64,000 nt of DNA from JARFQH01 sp963825595 (GTDB lineage: Bacteria; Desulfobacterota; Desulfobacteria; Desulfobacterales; SG8-13): positions 1 through 64,000 of the forward strand of contig CAWGUE010000023.1 of NCBI GenBank assembly GCA_963825595.1, in the 5' to 3' direction. The translations under genes were made by a program, and so were the position numbers. This document shows positions 26,739 to 36,530 of the stretch, piece by piece. Every line of letters begins with the position of its first letter. Within the stretch, counting starts at the first letter, position 1. The notes beneath the pieces are model-generated. The model had not been told where the DNA came from and did no database searches. It was given only the letters and a program-made list of their open reading frames with translations.

Positions 26739-26918
26739 TAGTGTTCATCCATAAATGGCCTTTTTCCCGCTGGGCGGCGTTCTCCGCGGGTTTCCGGCTG
26801 CGGCGTACGTAAAGTACGCCTCGCCGCAAACCCTTGTGCGGCCTTGCCCAGCGAAATAAATTCTCATTTATGAATTGGACACTCTACAATGCCATCCGCT
26901 TGTCGCGGATGGACACTA
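26739..26918. repeat. Long palindromic repeat, copy 2
   Basis: About 180 bp, with 12-bp ends tagtgttcatcc and ggatggacacta (one mismatch). Inside, arms containing cataaatggcctttttcccg and gcccagcgaaataaattctc pair imperfectly, and the centre has its own hairpin (gcggcgtacg / cgtacttt-like, then ccgcaaaccc). It shares outer arms with copies 1 and 4 but not the same centre. Confidence 0.8.
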
Positions 26919-26973
26919 CCTACCGGTCGGCGGCTCAGCGGCGGCACTGAAAGGTGGCGTGGGTGCTGAATAC

Positions 26974-27002
26974 TTGACATCGATTCGCCGTCCGGTTTAA
27001 GA
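26974..27002 (+). promoter_or_regulatory. Sigma-70-like promoter for the amino-acid ABC operon
   Basis: TTGACA, a 17-base spacer and TTAAGA. Transcription would start near 27010 and leave a leader of about 320 bases before the binding-protein gene; gcaaagaaagctttactttg in that leader can form a small hairpin. Otherwise I see nothing in 26919-27328. Confidence 0.5.
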
Positions 27003-27328
27003 GTATACATCGGCAAAGAAAGCTTTACTTTGCTTAACCCTTAATATAAGAGCAGGCAAGTTATGGACGCTTCAATAGCTGAACACCGTTTATTCCCACT
27101 GCGGCTGCCACTGTAAAATTTCACGATTGGTCGTGTGAGCTTACCGCATAGGGTCCGACCATCGTGGGTAACAAAAAAGAACACCTTTGTCCGATCGCCA
27201 TTTTGGGGTGTTCGCAGAGAGATTCGCCGCCCAATGAACGAAAGCGGTTTCACCGATAACGGGCCTGTGATGATCGTCAATGCGGACTCTCACCGGGCCA
27301 CCTTACACACACAGAAGGAGGGGTAAGA

Positions 27329-28156
27329 ATGAAAAACGGTCTCACTACAGGATTGGCTATTCTACTGGCATGCGGGTTCTTGTTCACCACCGCCGCTTTC
27401 AGTGACGACATTGAACTCGCCAGGCAATCGACAATCAACGATATCGTAAAAAGAGGTGAACTGCGGGTCGGTTTCGAAGCCGGCTACCTGCCATTTGAAA
27501 TGGCCGACAAACAGGGAAACTTCATCGGATTCGATATCGATATGGCCAAAGCCATGGCCAAAGCCATGGGGGTCAAGTTCGTGCCGGTCAACACCGCCTG
27601 GGACGGCATCATTCCGGCCCTGGTGACCAAGAAGTTCGACATTATCATGAGCGGCATGACCGTCACCCAGGAGCGCAACCTCAAAATTAATTTTGCAGAT
27701 CCCTACATCATCGTCGGTCAGACGATCCTGCTGAACAAAAAGCACGAAGGGGTGGTCAAATCATACAAAGACCTCAACGACCCGAAATTCACGGTGACGT
27801 CCAAGCTGGGAACCACCGGCGAGCAGGCGATCAAACGACTGATCCCCAAAGCCACCTATAAATCCTTTGAGGTCGAATCAGAAGCGGCCCTGGAAGTGCT
27901 GACCGGCAAAGCCGATGCCACCATTTACGACCTGCCCTTTTGCGCCACCTTCATGGCCCAGCAGGGTGCCGGCAAGCTGATCTTCCTGGATGAGCCCTTC
28001 ACCTTTGAACCGCTGGCATGGGCCATCCGCAAGGGTGATCCCGACTTTATGAACTGGCTCAACAACTTCCTGCGGCAAGTCAAAAACGACGGCCGCTATG
28101 ATCAGATCTACAACAAATGGATCAAGAGCACCGATTGGATCAAGCAAATCCAATAA
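27329..28156 (+). CDS. Polar amino-acid ABC transporter, periplasmic binding protein
   Basis: A 275-residue extracytoplasmic solute-binding protein (family 3). It has a signal peptide (about residues 1-25, LAILLACGFLFTTAAFSDD). The mature part starts with the family pattern GELRVGFEAGYLPFEM and continues GFDIDMAKAMAKAMG and MSGMTVTQERNLKINFADPY. It captures an amino acid, probably acidic or polar, in the periplasm; the exact ligand is not readable. AAGGAGGGG lies 6 nt before the ATG. The permease and ATPase genes follow. Confidence 0.93.
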   Translation: MKNGLTTGLAILLACGFLFTTAAFSDDIELARQSTINDIVKRGELRVGFEAGYLPFEMADKQGNFIGFDIDMAKAMAKAMGVKFVPVNTAWDGIIPALVTKKFDIIMSGMTVTQERNLKINFADPYIIVGQTILLNKKHEGVVKSYKDLNDPKFTVTSKLGTTGEQAIKRLIPKATYKSFEVESEAALEVLTGKADATIYDLPFCATFMAQQGAGKLIFLDEPFTFEPLAWAIRKGDPDFMNWLNNFLRQVKNDGRYDQIYNKWIKSTDWIKQIQ

Positions 28157-28188
28157 ATGGCCGCCTCCATGATAAACCCATTCCGTGA

Positions 28189-28226
28189 CAACTTCTCAGG
28201 CCTCCAACCGGAGGCCTGAGAAGTTG
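28189..28226 (+). promoter_or_regulatory. Perfect 17-bp hairpin between binding protein and permease genes
   Basis: CAACTTCTCAGGCCTCC pairs exactly with GGAGGCCTGAGAAGTTG around an AACC loop, with no T-run after it. This fits a transcript-stabilising or partial attenuating hairpin that keeps the binding protein more abundant than the membrane parts, a common arrangement in ABC operons. Confidence 0.65.
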
Positions 28227-28294
28227 ATGGGTCGAAATTTACCACCACCGGTCAACAGATCAAAATACGGTATTCACTGAAAGAAGAGAAACCG

Positions 28295-29305
28295 ATGGGA
28301 CGCGAATCGAAAGTCCGGCGCGCAATGCCGAAGGGTACGTACTATTTGTGGGTGGGTGTGTTTTTGCTGGTCATCTTATCGATCGTTTTTCTGATCTATG
28401 CCGCCACCATGCGGATCGATTATGTGTGGGCCTGGTATAAAATCCCGTCCGCTTTTTTGTACCATGACCAGGTGGAAATTATTGCCGACGTCCAGGGGGA
28501 GTTGGAGAGTATCTCGCCCGAGGGTGACCAGTCTCTCCTCACGGTACGGGGAGTTGGCGAGGAAGAGACCTACCGTGTCCCGACCAAAGATCTCCGTGTC
28601 GCTGTGGGCGATTTCATCTATCCCGGTGACACGCTGGCCAGCTATGGTAAATGGAAAACCGGCATCATGTTGCAGGGCTTGTGGATCACCCTCAAGGTCA
28701 GTTTGTTTTCGATTATATTCGGCATCATCATCGGTATCATCGGTGGATTGTCCCGGATATCGGACAACCCGGCCCTCAAGTGGCTGGCCATCACCTATGT
28801 CGAGTTGATCCGGGGCTCTCCCCTGCTGGTGCAAATCTTTATCTGGTATTTCGTCATCGGCACAATGGTAAACCAGCTCCTGGCGGCCTACGGCGTCAGT
28901 GAAATACCAAACCTCTGGTACGGCGTAGCATCTTTGGCCTGTTTTACCGGGGCATATGTCACCGAGATCGTTCGCGCGGGAATTCAGTCCATCGGCCGCG
29001 GGCAGATGGAAGCCGCCCGATCGCTGGGAATGAGCTACCCCCAGGCGATGCGCTACATCATCATGCCCCAAGCCTTGCGTCAGATCCTCCCGCCCCTGGC
29101 CGGGCAGTTCATCAGCCTGATCAAGGATTCCTCCCTGCTGGGCATCATCGCCGTGCGTGAACTGACCAAGGCCACCCGGGAAGTCATCACGACCCAGCTG
29201 AATCCCTTTGAAATGTTCTTCCTCGCAGCGGCGTTGTATCTGGTGTTGACCTTTTCTTTATCCATGTTCGTCCAGTACCTAGAGAGGAGGACCGCAGCAT
29301 CGTGA
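28295..29305 (+). CDS. Polar amino-acid ABC transporter permease
   Basis: A 336-residue inner-membrane permease of the His/Glu/Gln type. The permease domain occupies residues about 120-330, with the EAA loop EAARSLGMSYPQAMRYIIMP that contacts the ATPase and VELIRGSPLLVQIF. The N-terminal 110 residues are unusual: one membrane segment, then about 75 hydrophilic residues (EIIADVQGELESISPEGDQS and on) before the canonical first helix. The ATPase gene overlaps its stop (GTGA). A single permease gene suggests a homodimer. Confidence 0.9.
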   Translation: MGRESKVRRAMPKGTYYLWVGVFLLVILSIVFLIYAATMRIDYVWAWYKIPSAFLYHDQVEIIADVQGELESISPEGDQSLLTVRGVGEEETYRVPTKDLRVAVGDFIYPGDTLASYGKWKTGIMLQGLWITLKVSLFSIIFGIIIGIIGGLSRISDNPALKWLAITYVELIRGSPLLVQIFIWYFVIGTMVNQLLAAYGVSEIPNLWYGVASLACFTGAYVTEIVRAGIQSIGRGQMEAARSLGMSYPQAMRYIIMPQALRQILPPLAGQFISLIKDSSLLGIIAVRELTKATREVITTQLNPFEMFFLAAALYLVLTFSLSMFVQYLERRTAAS

Positions 29306-30033
29306 TTGAAGCACGCAACGTATACAAAACTTTTTATGTCCCCCACAAGGTCGAAGCCCTGGTTGATGTTTCCACCGAAATTGCCGCCGGTGCAGTCGTC
29401 GTGGTTATCGGCCCGTCGGGATCCGGCAAGAGTACGTTCCTCAGATGCCTGAACCATCTTGAAAAGGCAACCAGCGGCCATATCATCATCGACGGGGTCG
29501 ACATCCTTGACTCCAAAACCGACATCAACAAAGTTCGGGCCGAAGTGGGCATGGTCTTCCAGTCCTTCAATCTGTTTCCCCACAAAACGGTGGCGGAAAA
29601 CGTCACCCTGGCGCAGCTGGTCGTGCGGAAACGCTCAAAGAAAGAAGCCGCCGACAGAACTTTGACATTGTTGGAAAAGGTCGGTATTGGGGACAAGGCC
29701 AACGTTTACCCGGAACAGCTTTCCGGAGGGCAGCAACAGCGCGTGGCCATCGCTCGGGCTCTGGCCATGGACCCGAAGGTGATGCTGTTTGACGAACCGA
29801 CCTCGGCCTTGGACCCGGAGATGATCGGTGAGGTACTGGATGTGATGAAAACCCTCGCCAAAGAGGGAATGACGATGGTGTGCGTCACCCACGAAATGGG
29901 GTTCGCCCGCGAGGTGGCGGACCGCGTGATTTTCATGGACGCCGGCCGCATCGTCGAAGTCGGAACACCGGAACATTTTTTCAAGAATCCGACCCACGAG
30001 CGAACCAAATCTTTTCTGAGTCAAATCCTCTGA
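29302..30033 (+). CDS. Polar amino-acid ABC transporter ATPase
   Basis: A 243-residue ABC ATPase that powers uptake through the permease before it. Walker A is GPSGSGKST (about 36-44), the Q-loop is MVFQSFNLFPH, the signature LSGGQQQRVAIARALA, Walker B VMLFDEPTSALDPE and the switch His in VCVTHEMGFA. Length and motifs are those of GlnQ/HisP-type proteins. Its GTG start overlaps the permease stop codon by 4 nt. Confidence 0.95.
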   Translation: MIEARNVYKTFYVPHKVEALVDVSTEIAAGAVVVVIGPSGSGKSTFLRCLNHLEKATSGHIIIDGVDILDSKTDINKVRAEVGMVFQSFNLFPHKTVAENVTLAQLVVRKRSKKEAADRTLTLLEKVGIGDKANVYPEQLSGGQQQRVAIARALAMDPKVMLFDEPTSALDPEMIGEVLDVMKTLAKEGMTMVCVTHEMGFAREVADRVIFMDAGRIVEVGTPEHFFKNPTHERTKSFLSQIL

Positions 30034-30091
30034 TATCGAGCCGGGCGGGATTTCGGGTATCGCATGCAGGGGAACGAGTTGGCCGGGCGGA

Positions 30092-31045
30092 TTAATGCTT
30101 CAGTTTTGCGACCAGGTAACCATCCATCATCAGATGCACAATGTGGTGCACCACACAAAAAACCAGCGCCTGCCCATATTGAGGAAACAGCGCAACCTGC
30201 AGTATGATCGATAAGGGCAGCGTTTTCTGCGCCCCCATAAATATCAGACTCTCCCGTCGACCCTTGCCGATACGGAATATACGGGCCATTCCCCCCGCAG
30301 CAGCTAACAGCAGGCCGTGAAAAATAAATGCCAGCACAATGATTCCACCGATCAAATTCTCCCCATCGACGATGGCCTGTCGCGCCTGAGAGATCCCCAT
30401 CCAGACGATAACCAGTATAAGACCTTGATTGAAAACCTGCAGCATCGGTGCGATACGGGAGCAAAGGCTATCGGCGAAATACCTGATCAACATACCGCCG
30501 CATAATGGTAACAATACGATACGGCACAGTTTTACGATGATGTGCCACCGGTCGATCATGACGGTTGCAGACCCGCCGATAAGCGACAACAGCAGAGACA
30601 GGGCGATCGGTATGGTGAAAACGGCCATGGTGTTGGCCAGGATGGTGATAAAAAGCGCATGGGCCGTGTTGCCGCCGGCAGCGCCCGCCATGACAACGCC
30701 GCTGCTCAAAGTCGTGGGCATTACTGCAACGAGAAAGATACCGATGAGGACGCCGGTTTGCAGGGGAAGCTGTGCGAACGCCATTGCCGTCAGAGGAGCG
30801 ATAACGAAGATGACACCCAAGGCGGCCATCGTACCGGTGACGTCCTTCAAGCCCGCTCTGACCTGATCGATTTCAAGCAAGGCCCCGGATGCGATAAAAA
30901 TCAGAATGACGACAATATCCGGCCCATTGCGTTCCTTGAGCCACCGACCGAGAGAAGAGACGGTTTCGGATCTATCGGCGAGGGTTACGGCAAAAACGGC
31001 CGCCAGGGCGATCAGGAACCAATAACGCTTGAACAGGGCTGACAT
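30092..31045 (-). CDS. SBF-like (bile acid:Na+ symporter family) transporter
   Basis: A 317-residue protein with about ten hydrophobic segments, of the SBF-like family (related to bile acid:sodium and arsenite carriers). Typical residues are VAVMPTTLSSGVVMAGAAGGN around residue 110, a crossover motif, and SLIFMGAQKTLPLSIILQVA near 275. The transported solute is unknown. GAGAATTGT precedes the ATG. It is convergent with the ABC ATPase gene and 58 nt away. Confidence 0.87.
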   Translation of the reverse strand: MSALFKRYWFLIALAAVFAVTLADRSETVSSLGRWLKERNGPDIVVILIFIASGALLEIDQVRAGLKDVTGTMAALGVIFVIAPLTAMAFAQLPLQTGVLIGIFLVAVMPTTLSSGVVMAGAAGGNTAHALFITILANTMAVFTIPIALSLLLSLIGGSATVMIDRWHIIVKLCRIVLLPLCGGMLIRYFADSLCSRIAPMLQVFNQGLILVIVWMGISQARQAIVDGENLIGGIIVLAFIFHGLLLAAAGGMARIFRIGKGRRESLIFMGAQKTLPLSIILQVALFPQYGQALVFCVVHHIVHLMMDGYLVAKLKH

Positions 31046-31135
31046 GGGTACAATTCTCGTTACAGCGATCGCAGAACGTGATTATTCCCTGCAGCAAGCG
31101 ACAGGGTATAATCACGTTCGATCAAAAAGGCTAAA

Positions 31136-31261
31136 TAGTTTCCGTCCATAAATGGCCCTTTTCTGCAATTCCTCAATTTCCTTGAACTTGCAGAAAATCG
31201 CACATTTCTGGATCGGAAACTTATTAGTGTTCTTCATAAAACCGTGGATGGACACAAAATA
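31136..31261. repeat. Long palindromic repeat, copy 3
   Basis: Arms AGTTTCCGTCCATAAATGGC and the reverse-complementary catttctggatcggaaactt enclose ttttctgcaa/ttgcagaaaa; a second partial arm (tgttcttcataaaaccgtgg to gacaca) follows. The outer arms match copies 1, 2 and 4 and the right side matches copy 5. No gene is supported in the rest of 31046-31616: a 71-codon minus frame at 31263-31478 has no ribosome site. Confidence 0.75.
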
Positions 31262-31616
31262 ACTATTGCAGTTCGCGACTGCATATCATATTTTCCCACA
31301 TTGCCCAAGCGTGCTCCTTTCGAGAGCTTAACGGCAGGTTGTTCCCGGCATCAGAAATCAAACAGGGTAAATCGAACGACTTGGCTGCGGCCGAAGAAAT
31401 TGTAGTGCGCGGATATCTTGCCTGGTTACTGATTTGCCCTTTTATCACGCTTCGGCTGCACCGACCTACACCCACCACATGTTGTATTTTGAGGTTTAAA
31501 TTTACACCTTCTGTAGTGCTTTTCCCTTTACATTCAACCGTCTTCCTGGTATTGTCTTGCGGATATCGACCGGCTGCTGCCTATCATGATGCCGGCCATC
31601 TGGGAGCCAAGCGGTA

Positions 31617-34600
31617 ATGAAGCTAAAAAAACTTGAAATCACAGGATTCAAATCCTTCTGCGATAAAGCCAGTATCGAGTTTCCGGAGGGTGTCTCAGCC
31701 ATCGTCGGACCCAACGGTTGCGGTAAGAGCAATATCGTCGATGCGTTGCGTTGGGTAATGGGCGAACAAAGCGTTAAGCAGTTGCGCGGCAAATCGATGG
31801 AAGATGTCATATTTGCCGGTGCCAACGGGAAACCGCCGCTCAACTTGGCCGAGGTGACGCTGACGCTGACCAATGACAATGGTTCCGCCCCGGAGGAATT
31901 GAAGGATTTTACCGAAATCATGCTCAGCCGGCGGCTTTTCCGGTCCGGTGAAAGCGGCTATTTCCTCAACAAGCAGCCGTGCCGTTTGAAGGATATTTAC
32001 AATGTATTTCTCGGCAGCGGTTTAGGTACCAAATCCTATTCCATCATTCAGCAAGGCAACATCGGAGCAATCATCGACGCAGGACCGGAAGAGCGTCGGT
32101 ATTTCATCGAAGAAGCTGCCGGTACGACCCGCTATAAAAACCGAAAAAACGAAGCGCTGCGCAAGGTCGTGTCGACCAATCAAAACCTTCTGCGTGTTTC
32201 CGATATCATCTCTGAAATATCACGGCAAATGGCCAGTCTGAAGCGACAGGCGCGCAAGGCCGAACGCTACAAAAGATACCGAAATCGGGCCGATGAACTC
32301 GATATTCGTCTGTCGTTGTTAAAATACGCCGGGTTTTGCCGCCAGATCGAGCAGACAGACCGCCTGCAACGGGAACTCAAAGACGCCGACATCGAACATA
32401 CAGCCCGGATTAGGAAGCTCGATGCCGCCGTCGAAGAGATCAAACTGCAAAGGTCGCGGAAAAACAATGAGATCGCTGCACAAAAGTCGCGGAAATTCGA
32501 CCTGCTTCGCAGGATCGACCGGCTGGAAAACGATATGGCTCACCTGAAGCAGGAAATCGAGCGACTCACTTCTGAAGCGACCGCACTACATTCCGCCCGG
32601 GAGGACTTGGAAAGCAAGAATAGAAAAATGGGATCGGAAATCGAACAGGCTGAAAGTGAAATGCTGCGCCTGCAGGAAGAAATTGCCGGCGTCAGAAGCC
32701 ATCTGCACCGGGGGCAGGAAGCGACGGCCGAAATCAAAACCCTCCAGGAAAGCCTGAGTGAAGATCTCGAATCGAGCAAAACCACCCTCATGGATCGCCT
32801 GGCCGAGGAAGCCAGACATAAAAACATTTTTCAAAATGCAGCCAATAATAAGGAGAACTTGCAGAGGCGTTTGAAACGGGCCGCAGAGGAGGCTGTCACC
32901 GCCCGCAAGAAAACCGAGCAATGTCGCAAAGCGAAATCGGTCGCCGAGGAGAATTTGGCGCGATTAACGCAGCAGGCAGCGGAACTGAAAGAGATGTTGG
33001 AACGTGTAAGGAAGCTCAGCGACGAAAAACGTGAAGCCCTGGGCCGGCAAGTCAAGCACACGCAGTCCCTCGAACTCGAGCGCAATAATGCCAAGTCGAA
33101 GTATATCACCTTGAAAAAAATGGAGGAGAATTTCGAATGGTACCGTGACGGTGTCAAGGCCATCATGAAATCTCCCGAATTCAACGGCAGCGACAATCAG
33201 CAAGATACGGATACACAAACTCAAAATGATGACCACAACAAGGCGATTTTGGGTCTGTTGGCCGATATCGTTGAATCGAGCCCGGAATATCAACCGGCGG
33301 TGGAAGCGGTGTTGGGTGAATCCCTGCAATATGTTCTGGTAGATGACCCTGATACCGGGATTCGTGCAATTGAATACCTGCAAGCCAATAATGCCGGCCG
33401 CAGCGGATTTATACCCGTCGAAGCACTGGCTGACAACGCCGGAGACCAACGGCATTTCCCCAATTCGATCTCCACCGCTGATTATTTACTACAGCATGTC
33501 AATGTAAAGGAAGGTTTCGAAAAGATTGCCGAGGCTTTTCTGGGGCATATATTGGTGACCGACAATATCCAAATGGCTCGCGAAATTCATTCCAGCATCG
33601 ACCGACCGATGACTATCGTCACCAGAGAGGGCGACATTGTTTCCCACCAGGGAATCATGATCGGCGGCAGTAAGGATAAGTTGCCCGGCATTCTCGCAAA
33701 AAAGCAGGAGCTCAAAACCATAGAGCAGCAGATCATATCCCACGAGAAGAGACTTGGCGCCGCCCGCAATCAACAGAATATCTTTGAAGTTGACGTCCGG
33801 AAAACTGAAACCGAACTGCAACAAATATATGAAAACAAGACGTCGGTGGATAAACAAGTTATCGAAGCCGAAAAAGCACTTTACAGGGCTTCGGAAGAAT
33901 TGAAACACGCTGCCCGTCATCTCGAAATTGTCGACCTCGAACACGATCAACTGTTGGGTGAAGAAAGCGACATAGACGACGAGATTGCACGCTATCACGC
34001 TGCTCTGGAGCAACTGTCGGCGGCGATTGACACTGCAAAGGGAGACGTTGCCGATCGAACTCGACAGCTCAGCGATGTTTCCGCGAAACTTGAAAACATC
34101 AACCGGAAAGTCATCGACCACAAACTGACCGTGACGGCATTAAACGCCCGACTGGAAAACACCAGCAACACGCTGAGGCGCCTTAAAGAGTTTCAACAGG
34201 ACGGGGCCGCTCGTCTTGTTGACCTCACTGAAGACATTAACCAAAAAAATCAGAAAGCGGCCGCCGCGAGACACAAGGTCGGCAAAGATGAAACGGATCT
34301 GTCCCTGGTATATGAGGAATTGAAAGAACTCGAACAGACTTTGGGCGCAAACGAGGCAAATTACAGTGCCATCGACGAACAACTCAAAGACAGTGACAGT
34401 GTCATTTCGGAACTCGAGTCCGAGCGCGACAAAATATTGGAAAATTCCCGTATTTTGGATATCGAACAGACGCAGCGCAGGGTGCATCGCGACAACATTG
34501 TAAAAAGACTCGAAGAACAACACCGCAAACCGTTCGAAGAATTCAAAGGAGAACTCGCGGCTCTCGAAGAGCAGTATCAGGCGCAAAGCGCGGATGATTC

Positions 34601-35252
34601 ATCAACCGGGGCGATTGAGGAAGAATTGCACGGTCTGCGGGAGAGAATCAGCACAATCGGAGACGTCAACCTAGCGGCGATTAATGAATACGAACAGCTC
34701 AAATCCCGCCACGATTTTCTGTGTAAACAGCGTGAGGATCTTCAAAAAGCGATCGAAGACCTCTACAAGGTGGTTAAAAAGATCAACCGGATCACACAAC
34801 AACGGTTCATTGAAACATTCAACCTCGTCAATGAAAAACTGAACGAAGTCTTCCCGCGACTTTTTGAGGGCGGCAGCGCCAAACTGGTTTTGACGGAGCC
34901 GGAAAAACCCCTCGAAACCGGCGTCGAGTTCATGATTCATCCGCCGGGAAAAAAACTGACCCGAATGAGCCTTCTGTCCGGTGGCGAAAAAGCGTTATCC
35001 GCCATAGCCTTTATTTTTTCACTGTTTCTCATTCGCCCGGCAGCCTTCTGCCTGATGGATGAAATCGATGCGCCCTTGGATGAAGCCAACGTGTTTCGCT
35101 TTAACAACCTGTTGAAGCTGATCGGCGAAAAATCCCAAATTATTATGGTCACTCACAACAAAAAAAGCATGGAATTTGCCGACATGCTGTTTGGCATCAC
35201 CATGGAAACAAAAGGAGTGTCAAAAGTGGTGTCGGTTAATTTAGATCGTTGA
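31617..35252 (+). CDS. smc: Chromosome segregation ATPase SMC
   Basis: A 1211-residue SMC protein. The N-terminal ATP loop is GPNGCGKSN (31-39); two long coiled-coil arms (roughly 165-500 and 680-1040) flank the hinge near 520-670 (VEAVLGESLQYVLVDD and EGDIVSHQGIMIGGS). The C-terminal head has LSGGEKALSA at about 1120 and Walker B CLMDEIDAPLDEAN around 1146. It organises and segregates the chromosome with ScpA and ScpB, which are not in the window. GGAG lies 10 nt before ATG. It is followed by ftsY after a 22-bp inverted repeat. Confidence 0.97.
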   Translation: MKLKKLEITGFKSFCDKASIEFPEGVSAIVGPNGCGKSNIVDALRWVMGEQSVKQLRGKSMEDVIFAGANGKPPLNLAEVTLTLTNDNGSAPEELKDFTEIMLSRRLFRSGESGYFLNKQPCRLKDIYNVFLGSGLGTKSYSIIQQGNIGAIIDAGPEERRYFIEEAAGTTRYKNRKNEALRKVVSTNQNLLRVSDIISEISRQMASLKRQARKAERYKRYRNRADELDIRLSLLKYAGFCRQIEQTDRLQRELKDADIEHTARIRKLDAAVEEIKLQRSRKNNEIAAQKSRKFDLLRRIDRLENDMAHLKQEIERLTSEATALHSAREDLESKNRKMGSEIEQAESEMLRLQEEIAGVRSHLHRGQEATAEIKTLQESLSEDLESSKTTLMDRLAEEARHKNIFQNAANNKENLQRRLKRAAEEAVTARKKTEQCRKAKSVAEENLARLTQQAAELKEMLERVRKLSDEKREALGRQVKHTQSLELERNNAKSKYITLKKMEENFEWYRDGVKAIMKSPEFNGSDNQQDTDTQTQNDDHNKAILGLLADIVESSPEYQPAVEAVLGESLQYVLVDDPDTGIRAIEYLQANNAGRSGFIPVEALADNAGDQRHFPNSISTADYLLQHVNVKEGFEKIAEAFLGHILVTDNIQMAREIHSSIDRPMTIVTREGDIVSHQGIMIGGSKDKLPGILAKKQELKTIEQQIISHEKRLGAARNQQNIFEVDVRKTETELQQIYENKTSVDKQVIEAEKALYRASEELKHAARHLEIVDLEHDQLLGEESDIDDEIARYHAALEQLSAAIDTAKGDVADRTRQLSDVSAKLENINRKVIDHKLTVTALNARLENTSNTLRRLKEFQQDGAARLVDLTEDINQKNQKAAAARHKVGKDETDLSLVYEELKELEQTLGANEANYSAIDEQLKDSDSVISELESERDKILENSRILDIEQTQRRVHRDNIVKRLEEQHRKPFEEFKGELAALEEQYQAQSADDSSTGAIEEELHGLRERISTIGDVNLAAINEYEQLKSRHDFLCKQREDLQKAIEDLYKVVKKINRITQQRFIETFNLVNEKLNEVFPRLFEGGSAKLVLTEPEKPLETGVEFMIHPPGKKLTRMSLLSGGEKALSAIAFIFSLFLIRPAAFCLMDEIDAPLDEANVFRFNNLLKLIGEKSQIIMVTHNKKSMEFADMLFGITMETKGVSKVVSVNLDR

Positions 35253-35281
35253 ACTGAAAGTATCGACAGACATTACAAACA

Positions 35282-35382
35282 CCTAAAGTGAGCGTTTCAA
35301 ATTTTAAAATAAAGGGTAACTATTATATTTATTAGGAATTCTATCAGATTTGATTTTTAGAATTTGAAACGCTCACTTTAGG
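35282..35382. repeat. 101-bp element with 22-bp perfect inverted ends
   Basis: The left end (cctaaagtgagcgtttcaaa, then tt) and right end are exact reverse complements over 22 bp, and imperfect pairing continues inward for about 10 bp. The AT-rich centre has no coding capacity. It sits between smc (30 nt away) and ftsY (23 nt away). It may be a MITE-like insertion; the large hairpin could also limit read-through from smc. Confidence 0.75.
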
Positions 35383-35405
35383 AAATAAAAAGTTAACCCG
35401 AGCAC

Positions 35406-36530
35406 ATGGCATTGAGCTGGTTCAGAAAAAACAGATATAAGAAAGGGGACGAAGAAAACATCGGCGAGGAAGTGCCGTCTGCGCCGGATGATACGCAACC
35501 CATGGATGCAGAACCTGTTGTTGATGTCCCACCGACTTTGGAAGAAAAAGACCCGCCCGATGATAGCGCAACCATAACAGCGGCGGGCGAAGAAGCGTCA
35601 GCCGATAGGGATGCCATCGATAAGTCCAAGTCCTTTTTCGGTCGTTTGCGCCGGGGATTAACCAAAACACGTAAACTCCTCACCACCGATCTTGACGACC
35701 TTTTTGCGGAAAAGAAAACTGTTGACGATGCGATGTTGGAGGATCTCGAGGGAATCCTGATCACTGCGGATATCGGCGTGCAAACGACGATGGATCTGAT
35801 GAAGATTGTCTCGCGCAAAGCGCCTACAATAGGCGATGCAGCCGCCCTTAAAGAAGTGCTGAAAGAGGAGATACTCGCGCTCTTGACCCCCGAAAAACCA
35901 CCCCGGACCTCGATCGCCGTCAAACCCAGAGTGATCATGGTCGTGGGAGTCAACGGCGTCGGAAAAACCACCACCATCGGAAAACTTGCCGCCCGTTTTC
36001 TGACTGACGGCCAGAGGGTGCTGATTGCCGCGGCCGACACTTTTCGGGCCGCAGCCGTCGAGCAACTCGCCGTCTGGGCTGAAAGATCCGGCGCAGATAT
36101 CGTCAAGCACAAGGATGGCGCAGACCCGGCAGCCGTTGCCTACGACGGCGTCAAAGCCGCATGCGCCAGAAAATCCGACGTCGTGCTGGTGGACACCGCC
36201 GGCAGGCTGCACACGAAAACCAACCTGATGGAAGAACTCAAAAAGATTAAGCGCTCTATCGCCAAAATTCTTCCGGGTGCTCCCCACGAAGTCCTCCTGG
36301 TTATCGATGCAACCACCGGCCAGAACGCGCTATCCCAGGCCAAGATGTTCGATGAGGCCCTTGAAGTTACGGGAATCGCTCTTGCCAAGCTGGACGGAAC
36401 CGCAAAAGGGGGTATCGTGGTCAGCATTTACAAAAGTATGAACATCCCTCTGCAATATATCGGTGTCGGAGAAAAGATCGATGACTTGCAGGATTTCCGG
36501 CCGCGGCAGTTCGTCGACGCACTCTTCTAA
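35406..36530 (+). CDS. ftsY: Signal recognition particle receptor FtsY
   Basis: A 374-residue SRP receptor GTPase that docks SRP-ribosome complexes at the inner membrane. The first 75 residues are the acidic A domain. The N domain follows, then the G domain with G1 GVNGVGKTTTIGKLA near 182, DTFRAAAVEQL, G3 DTAGRLHTK and G4 TKLDGTAKGG-type residues (AKLDGTAKGG). GVGEKIDDLQDFRPRQFVDA closes the protein as in other FtsY. It is probably transcribed with or just after smc. Confidence 0.96.
   Translation: MALSWFRKNRYKKGDEENIGEEVPSAPDDTQPMDAEPVVDVPPTLEEKDPPDDSATITAAGEEASADRDAIDKSKSFFGRLRRGLTKTRKLLTTDLDDLFAEKKTVDDAMLEDLEGILITADIGVQTTMDLMKIVSRKAPTIGDAAALKEVLKEEILALLTPEKPPRTSIAVKPRVIMVVGVNGVGKTTTIGKLAARFLTDGQRVLIAAADTFRAAAVEQLAVWAERSGADIVKHKDGADPAAVAYDGVKAACARKSDVVLVDTAGRLHTKTNLMEELKKIKRSIAKILPGAPHEVLLVIDATTGQNALSQAKMFDEALEVTGIALAKLDGTAKGGIVVSIYKSMNIPLQYIGVGEKIDDLQDFRPRQFVDALF

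Noticed and set aside
31263..31478. 71-codon minus frame next to repeat copy 3
   Set aside because: No ribosome site, ends at the repeat border by chance, no homologue recognised.
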